Below are positions 60,141 to 64,000 of a stretch of DNA of 64,000 nt, piece by piece; within the stretch, counting starts at the first letter, position 1, and every line of letters begins with the position of its first letter. The notes beneath the pieces were generated by a model. The model made no database searches and was not told where the DNA came from. It saw nothing but the letters and a program-made list of their open reading frames with translations. The stretch lies in NCBI RefSeq assembly GCF_001713395.1, contig NZ_CP016450.1:310001-374000 (forward strand), read 5' to 3'. Source of the stretch: Sinorhizobium sp. RAC02. Its GTDB lineage: Bacteria; Pseudomonadota; Alphaproteobacteria; Rhizobiales; Rhizobiaceae. Made by a program: the position numbers and the translations under genes.

Positions 60141-60428
60141 CTAAAGAAATACTTGCTCCACCCCACCGCGGTCGGCATCGAAGGCATTCGCCATGCCGAT
60201 GACCTCTTCAAGGGGATCGTTCGGGTGTGATGTGGTGCAAAGGAAGCGGCTGGGATCGTTGCCGTCGCCAACAACGATCCAATCCACCTCATCTTCCAGT
60301 TTGTCCGCGCCCGGTCCGACAATTGCGAGCAGGAACACGCCCTCAGAAAGGCACCGCTCGACAAACCCTGCGAGATCAGCCGTGTCAGAGATGGGACTGT
60401 GAAGGACTACTTTGCGGGCAAGGACCAT
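60141..60428 (-). CDS. Small hypothetical protein
   Basis: A 95-aa acidic soluble protein: ISDTADLAGFVERCLSEGVFLLAIVGPGADKLEDEVDWIVVGDG. It may be a nucleotide-fold-like small domain; I cannot name the family with confidence. The ATG at 60428 has no good ribosome site, so the start is uncertain. The region 60429-60653 holds nothing else that I can support. Confidence 0.6.
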   Translation of the reverse strand: MVLARKVVLHSPISDTADLAGFVERCLSEGVFLLAIVGPGADKLEDEVDWIVVGDGNDPSRFLCTTSHPNDPLEEVIGMANAFDADRGGVEQVFL

Positions 60429-60653
60429 AGCCAAGGTGTAAGTTGGAAGCAGAATGACCGCAAGTGGCGCGAAGCTGTCGTGGCATCTCGACCGCAAGGG
60501 GTCGGTCCCCGCTGGTCCGCTTCTGGTGCTGTACTTTCGAAAGCGGTCACGATGTTCCAATCCATTGCCACCCATCGAAGACGGTATTTTTCGGCGCAGT
60601 AGGGTCACGCCGAAAAGTGTGATAAGCGCCTGCCGAACAACAACAGGAGCGTA

Positions 60654-60890
60654 ATGGTGAGCGAACCGACCGTAGCGGATGCAACAAACCGCATTTATGA
60701 ATCACTTCAAGCGGACAATGCCGACATCGACGTGCATATCGCGACTCTCAAGGCCGCGTTGACGCGCGAGGGTTTGAAAGAGGCCGTATTCGACCCGTCC
60801 AGGCTCGTGCAGAACAACCGCTCCGGCAGGAAGCTCATGCAGGCCTATTTTCGGCAGCGCGGCGTGACGGTGAAATTCTCGGCTTCGTGA
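60654..60890 (+). CDS. Small hypothetical protein
   Basis: A 78-aa protein of unknown family, helical (NRIYESLQADNADIDVHIATLKAALTREG) with a basic end (NNRSGRKLMQAYFRQRGVTVKFS). AGGAG lies 5 nt before the ATG. Divergent from the 60141-60428 gene. Confidence 0.7.
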   Translation: MVSEPTVADATNRIYESLQADNADIDVHIATLKAALTREGLKEAVFDPSRLVQNNRSGRKLMQAYFRQRGVTVKFSAS

Positions 60891-60950
60891 AGCCTTCCTT
60901 TGACGTCAGACAGGCCGCCGCATGACAGCGGCCTGATCACTCCTCGGCGG

Positions 60951-61289
60951 TCAGGTTACAAAGGGCATGATATCCACGCCGTCGCCGGGAAAGACCGTGA
61001 TGTGGGGGTGGTCGTGGAAAAGTCGCGCGGCGGCATCGGCGGTTTCAGCCTCGACCACCAGATAGCCGCAGAATGGATTGACCGCTTTGGCGACGCCGTC
61101 CTTGGTGACACGTGTCGTCTTTCCCACCATGCCGCCACGATCGAGGATAGACGCAGTATTTCTTTCCTCCCAGGCCGCCCACTGTTTGACGCCGATGGCA
61201 TCGATAGCGTCTTGCTCGGCTTTGGGAAGGCTTCGGAAAGACGCGACGTCCTCGGGCCGAATAGTGTAAACGGCAAGGAAACGGGGCAT
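60951..61289 (-). CDS. YCII-related small protein
   Basis: A 112-aa dimeric alpha-beta-barrel-type protein similar to YCII-related domains: FLAVYTIRPEDVASFRSL, CGYLVVEAETADAAARLFHDHPHITVFPGDGVDIMP. The DHPH motif is the likely active region. A near-ideal GGAGGTGAT ribosome site precedes the ATG. The 245 bp behind it (61290-61534) lies upstream of the gene and shows nothing else. Confidence 0.8.
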   Translation of the reverse strand: MPRFLAVYTIRPEDVASFRSLPKAEQDAIDAIGVKQWAAWEERNTASILDRGGMVGKTTRVTKDGVAKAVNPFCGYLVVEAETADAAARLFHDHPHITVFPGDGVDIMPFVT

Positions 61290-61534
61290 GCATCACCTCC
61301 ATGATCTTGAATGCTGGTCAGCTTACACCTTGCGCGCCGGAAAGCACCCCACGGCACAGGAGCACGGCGCGCAACAGGAATGGCCGCTCCCGGAGCAATG
61401 CAGACAACATGACCGCAGCCGGCCGCGTGTCCGGCACCATCGGCTCTATTTCTCGCGCACCTGCTGCAATGCCACGCTGTGAAGCGGTTTCGGTGGTGTG
61501 GCCACCACGCCGTTTCCCGAAAGTACTCTAAAAA

Positions 61535-62251
61535 TCACTCGCCCTTGTTGCCGAGCAGCTTTTTCAGCATTTCCGCCATCGGCCCGGTCGTCGGCAGGAT
61601 CTTCGGTTGGGCGTGGTTGCGCGCCGGGCGGATGTGGGACTGGGCGGCGGGCTTTTTCGCCGCCGCTTCCTTCTCCTCCGACTTGCCGCCGACGGCGAGC
61701 GCCAGCTTGTTCATCAGTTGCGAATCCTCGCCCCGTACCAGCATGTCGGCATTGAGCGCCAGTTCGTCGAGCAGCGGATCGAGCCAGCTGTGGTCGGCCT
61801 TGGCGAAATCGCCGAGCACATGGTTGGTAACGAGCTCCTTGACGCCGGGATGGCCGATGCCGAGGCGCAGCCGCCGGTACTCCCGGCCGCAATGGGCGTC
61901 GATCGACTTGATGCCGTTGTGGCCGCCATGGCCGCCACCGGTCTTGATGCGCGCCTTGCCGGCGGCGAGGTCCAGCTCGTCGTAGATTGCGACGATGTCC
62001 TTCGGCGCGAGCTTGTAGAAGCGCATGGCCTCGCCGACGGATTCGCCCGAAAGGTTCATGAAGGTTTGCGGCTTGATCAGCAGTACCTTGTCGCCGGCAA
62101 GTTCGCCTTCCGAGATCTCGGCCTTGAACTTCTTCGACCAGGGCGAAAACGGGTTCTTGCGATGGATCGCGTCCAGCGCCATGAAACCGATATTGTGGCG
62201 GTTGCCCGCATATTTTGCGCCCGGATTGCCGAGCCCGGCGATGATCAGCAT
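61535..62251 (-). CDS. pth: Peptidyl-tRNA hydrolase
   Basis: Recycles peptidyl-tRNA released from ribosomes. A 238-aa protein: catalytic His19 and Asn9 in [19 protein letters not shown], then [19 protein letters not shown] and [13 protein letters not shown]. The enzyme core ends near residue 188; the remaining Lys/Ala/Pro-rich tail is a common rhizobial extension. The usual rplY neighbour (ribosomal L25/Ctc) is not upstream; instead a solute-binding protein gene is. Confidence 0.95.
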   Translation of the reverse strand: MLIIAGLGNPGAKYAGNRHNIGFMALDAIHRKNPFSPWSKKFKAEISEGELAGDKVLLIKPQTFMNLSGESVGEAMRFYKLAPKDIVAIYDELDLAAGKARIKTGGGHGGHNGIKSIDAHCGREYRRLRLGIGHPGVKELVTNHVLGDFAKADHSWLDPLLDELALNADMLVRGEDSQLMNKLALAVGGKSEEKEAAAKKPAAQSHIRPARNHAQPKILPTTGPMAEMLKKLLGNKGE

Positions 62252-62323
62252 GGAATGGTCCGCCAAAAGGATCTGTCGTTGCCTTCACCACCGCGAAAGC
62301 GGCCGGAAGTCAACCGCCTGCGG

Positions 62324-63073
62324 TTATTTCTTCGCGCCGTTTTGTGCCGTGTGGGTGTTTGGCGGAAGCCCGTAGGCGGTGAAGATGCGGTCCTGCTCGC
62401 CGCTCATGATCAGTTTGTCGAGTTCTGCCTGAAGGCGCCTGATGAGATCCGGCGGCGTGTCCTTCTGGCAGGCGAGGCCGTAGATCTGGCCGGCCATCAG
62501 CATGGCCTTTTCGACCGGCTGCCCTTGCTTCACCAGGTTTTCGTAGGTCTTGACGGAGGTCGGCATCAGGTCGATGCGTCCTGAGAGCAGCTTGCGCACG
62601 CTGATGTCGATGTCGGCAGCGAGATCGATATCCTTGAAGCCGAGGTCTTCCAGCGCCTCGACGGCGAAATCGCCGCGTTGCGAGCCGGCCTTCATGCCGA
62701 GCGCTGCGTTGAGTGTCGCCGGCCCCTTGCTGCCGTCCTTGCGTTTCAGCAAAACCATCTCATCCTTCAGGAGCGGGTTCACCCAGAGAAAACGGTCGGC
62801 TCGTTCGCGGTTATAGCCCGTGGTAAAGACGCAATGCATCGGCTGGCTTTCCGCCATGGCGAAGGCGCGCGCCCATGGCATGATCTCCAGCTTGTAATCG
62901 ATGCCGGCCGCCTTGGCGATCGCCTCGACCTGCTCGACTGCGATGCCGGTGACCTTGCCGTCCTTCGTGTAGTTGAAGGGCGCGTATTCCTCGGTGACGA
63001 AATGCAGGGTTTCGGCAAGCGGCGCGGAAAGGGGAGCAAGCGACAGGCAAAGCGTGAGAAGCAGTGTCTTCAT
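62324..63073 (-). CDS. Periplasmic solute-binding protein (SBP_bac_3 type)
   Basis: A 249-aa exported protein: signal peptide to about residue 20 (APLAET), then the family-3 solute-binding pattern FVTEEYAPFNYTKDGKVTGIAVEQVEAIAKAAG. No transporter permease or ATPase is nearby, so it may serve a remote importer or a sensor. It lies 20 bp downstream of the GGDEF-EAL gene and may be co-transcribed, which hints at a ligand-sensing link to cyclic-di-GMP (inference). Confidence 0.85.
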   Translation of the reverse strand: MKTLLLTLCLSLAPLSAPLAETLHFVTEEYAPFNYTKDGKVTGIAVEQVEAIAKAAGIDYKLEIMPWARAFAMAESQPMHCVFTTGYNRERADRFLWVNPLLKDEMVLLKRKDGSKGPATLNAALGMKAGSQRGDFAVEALEDLGFKDIDLAADIDISVRKLLSGRIDLMPTSVKTYENLVKQGQPVEKAMLMAGQIYGLACQKDTPPDLIRRLQAELDKLIMSGEQDRIFTAYGLPPNTHTAQNGAKK

Positions 63074-63093
63074 CGTCTCGTCCCCTGGTCCTC

Positions 63094-64000
63094 TCAGGAT
63101 GCTATCGCCTGGCGCTTGGGCACGGCGGGCCTTGCGAATTCGTCCAGCTTTTCGATGAGCGCGTCAAGCGGCAGGGGCCGGCTGAGCAGGTAACCCTGGC
63201 CGAATTCGATGTTCATCGCCTGGAGGATGTCCCACTGCTCGGTGGTCTCGATGCCCTCGGCCACCACAGCGCAGCCCATCTGGTGCGAAATCGTGCGGAT
63301 GCCTTCGACCAGCATGCGGCTCTTGCGGCGCACGTCCGGCTGGTCGCTCGAAAGCGAACGGGTGAAAGACTGGTCGACCTTGACGATATCGACGGGGAAG
63401 CGGTTGAGGTAGCTGAGCGAGGAATAGCCCGTGCCGAAATCGTCGAGTGCAATGCGGCAACCGAGGTCGGAGAGCGCGTCGAGCACGTCGCGTACCACCG
63501 GATTATCGAGCATCAGCACGGCCTCGGTGATCTCGACGACGATGCGCGACGGCGTGATACCGTTCTGGAGAAGCAGCGCGGCAAGGCGCGCGGGCAGGAC
63601 GGGCTCGAACTGCAGGGGCGAGAAGTTGACCGCGAGATAGCTGTCGGCAAGCCCGTCGAGCCTGGAAATGACCGCGAGGCTCGCAATGGCCTTCGACAGG
63701 ATGGCGTCGCCGATCTGGCCGATCGAGCCATTCTCCTCGGCAATGCCGATGATCTCGGCCGGCGGCAAAAGGCCGCGTTCGGGGTGGTTGAGGCGCATCA
63801 GGGCCTCGAAGCCGGCGACGCGCCCGTCCGACAGGCTGACGATCGGCTGGAGATGGGCGGTGAACCAGTCGTCGCGCAGGCCCTGGTCGATGAACTGCTC
63901 TGTCTCCAGCCGCTTGCGGGCGATGTCGACCATGTTGTTGTCGAAGAGCTGCACGCCGTTCTTGCCGCTGCGCTTGCGCGCATACATCGCCATGTCCGAC
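63094..64000 (-). CDS. GGDEF-EAL cyclic-di-GMP protein (5' part beyond window)
   Basis: Only the last 302 codons are here. The reading enters at the end of a GGDEF domain (SDMAMYARKRSGKNG), then a complete EAL phosphodiesterase domain: FEALMRL, NFSPLQF, the metal-site Glu in EITEAVL, ALDDFGTGYSSL, KVDQSF, and AEGIETTEQ. All metal-binding residues appear intact, so phosphodiesterase activity is expected. Whether the cyclase half is active, and what sensor domain lies N-terminal, cannot be seen. Confidence 0.93.
   Translation of the reverse strand, partial: SDMAMYARKRSGKNGVQLFDNNMVDIARKRLETEQFIDQGLRDDWFTAHLQPIVSLSDGRVAGFEALMRLNHPERGLLPPAEIIGIAEENGSIGQIGDAILSKAIASLAVISRLDGLADSYLAVNFSPLQFEPVLPARLAALLLQNGITPSRIVVEITEAVLMLDNPVVRDVLDALSDLGCRIALDDFGTGYSSLSYLNRFPVDIVKVDQSFTRSLSSDQPDVRRKSRMLVEGIRTISHQMGCAVVAEGIETTEQWDILQAMNIEFGQGYLLSRPLPLDALIEKLDEFARPAVPKRQAIAS

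Overview
The window is high-GC chromosomal DNA from an alphaproteobacterium, almost certainly a member of the Rhizobiaceae (Rhizobium/Agrobacterium/Sinorhizobium/Shinella group). The evidence is a fused trpE(G) preceded by a Trp-Trp-Trp leader peptide, a ChoX choline-binding protein whose ligand residues fall at the same numbers as in Sinorhizobium meliloti ChoX, the petABC order, a stand-alone ClpS, and rhizobial-type palindromic repeats. I see no tRNA, rRNA, CRISPR array, prophage or insertion sequence. Most of the window is dense core chromosome.

Layout. 1-1564 (minus): choline uptake genes choX and choW (choW cut by the window edge). 1794-2786: thymidine kinase and a secreted cytochrome c. 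2960-10488 (plus): a poorly characterised block with a coiled-coil protein, an unknown protein, a large AAA ATPase, a DUF6638-like protein and a DUF2333-like membrane protein, interrupted by a RelE-type toxin/XRE antitoxin pair. This is the strongest candidate for an undescribed system. 10715-12394: fhs. 12436-14243: three minus-strand genes (DUF1993-like, extensin-like, hypothetical). 14401-16786: trp leader, attenuator and trpE(G). 16918-18908: CDF metal transporter, queF and a HupE-like permease. 19178-21854: clpP paralogue, a putative leucine leader peptide and leuA. 21987-30881: accessory and stress genes, including an ECF sigma/anti-sigma pair, a TPR protein, a metallophosphoesterase, Nudix, glutathionyl-hydroquinone reductase, GNAT, and an MBL hydrolase with a divergent LysR.

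31079-37905 (minus) is a four-gene MoxR ATPase/DUF58/BatA-DUF4159/membrane-protein operon. 38122-40624 holds overlapping DUF1285, CoA-pyrophosphatase-type Nudix and CCA-transferase genes. 40636-45537 has small proteins, hemF, a tautomerase with a divergent LysR, and a CorC-like membrane protein. 45548-47858 is a compact SoxR regulon: soxR, a MerR-type promoter with 19-bp spacer, an FMN reductase and an MFS exporter. 47860-52485: trmL and two tandem ABC exporters. 52749-55515: petABC (cytochrome bc1). 55626-60105: apt, two overlapping MaoC genes, a DUF2157 protein, ychF and clpS. 60141-64000: small hypothetical genes, pth, a periplasmic solute-binding protein and the C-terminal part of a GGDEF-EAL protein running off the right edge.

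Regulatory and structural highlights: two amino-acid leader peptides (trp and leu) that both look leaderless; two copies of a structured repeat, each in a divergent intergenic region; a 34-bp perfect palindrome after apt and a related element inside the AAA block; a 25-bp operator-like palindrome between hupE and clpP; and two tiny ORFs coupled stop-to-start into a GNAT gene.
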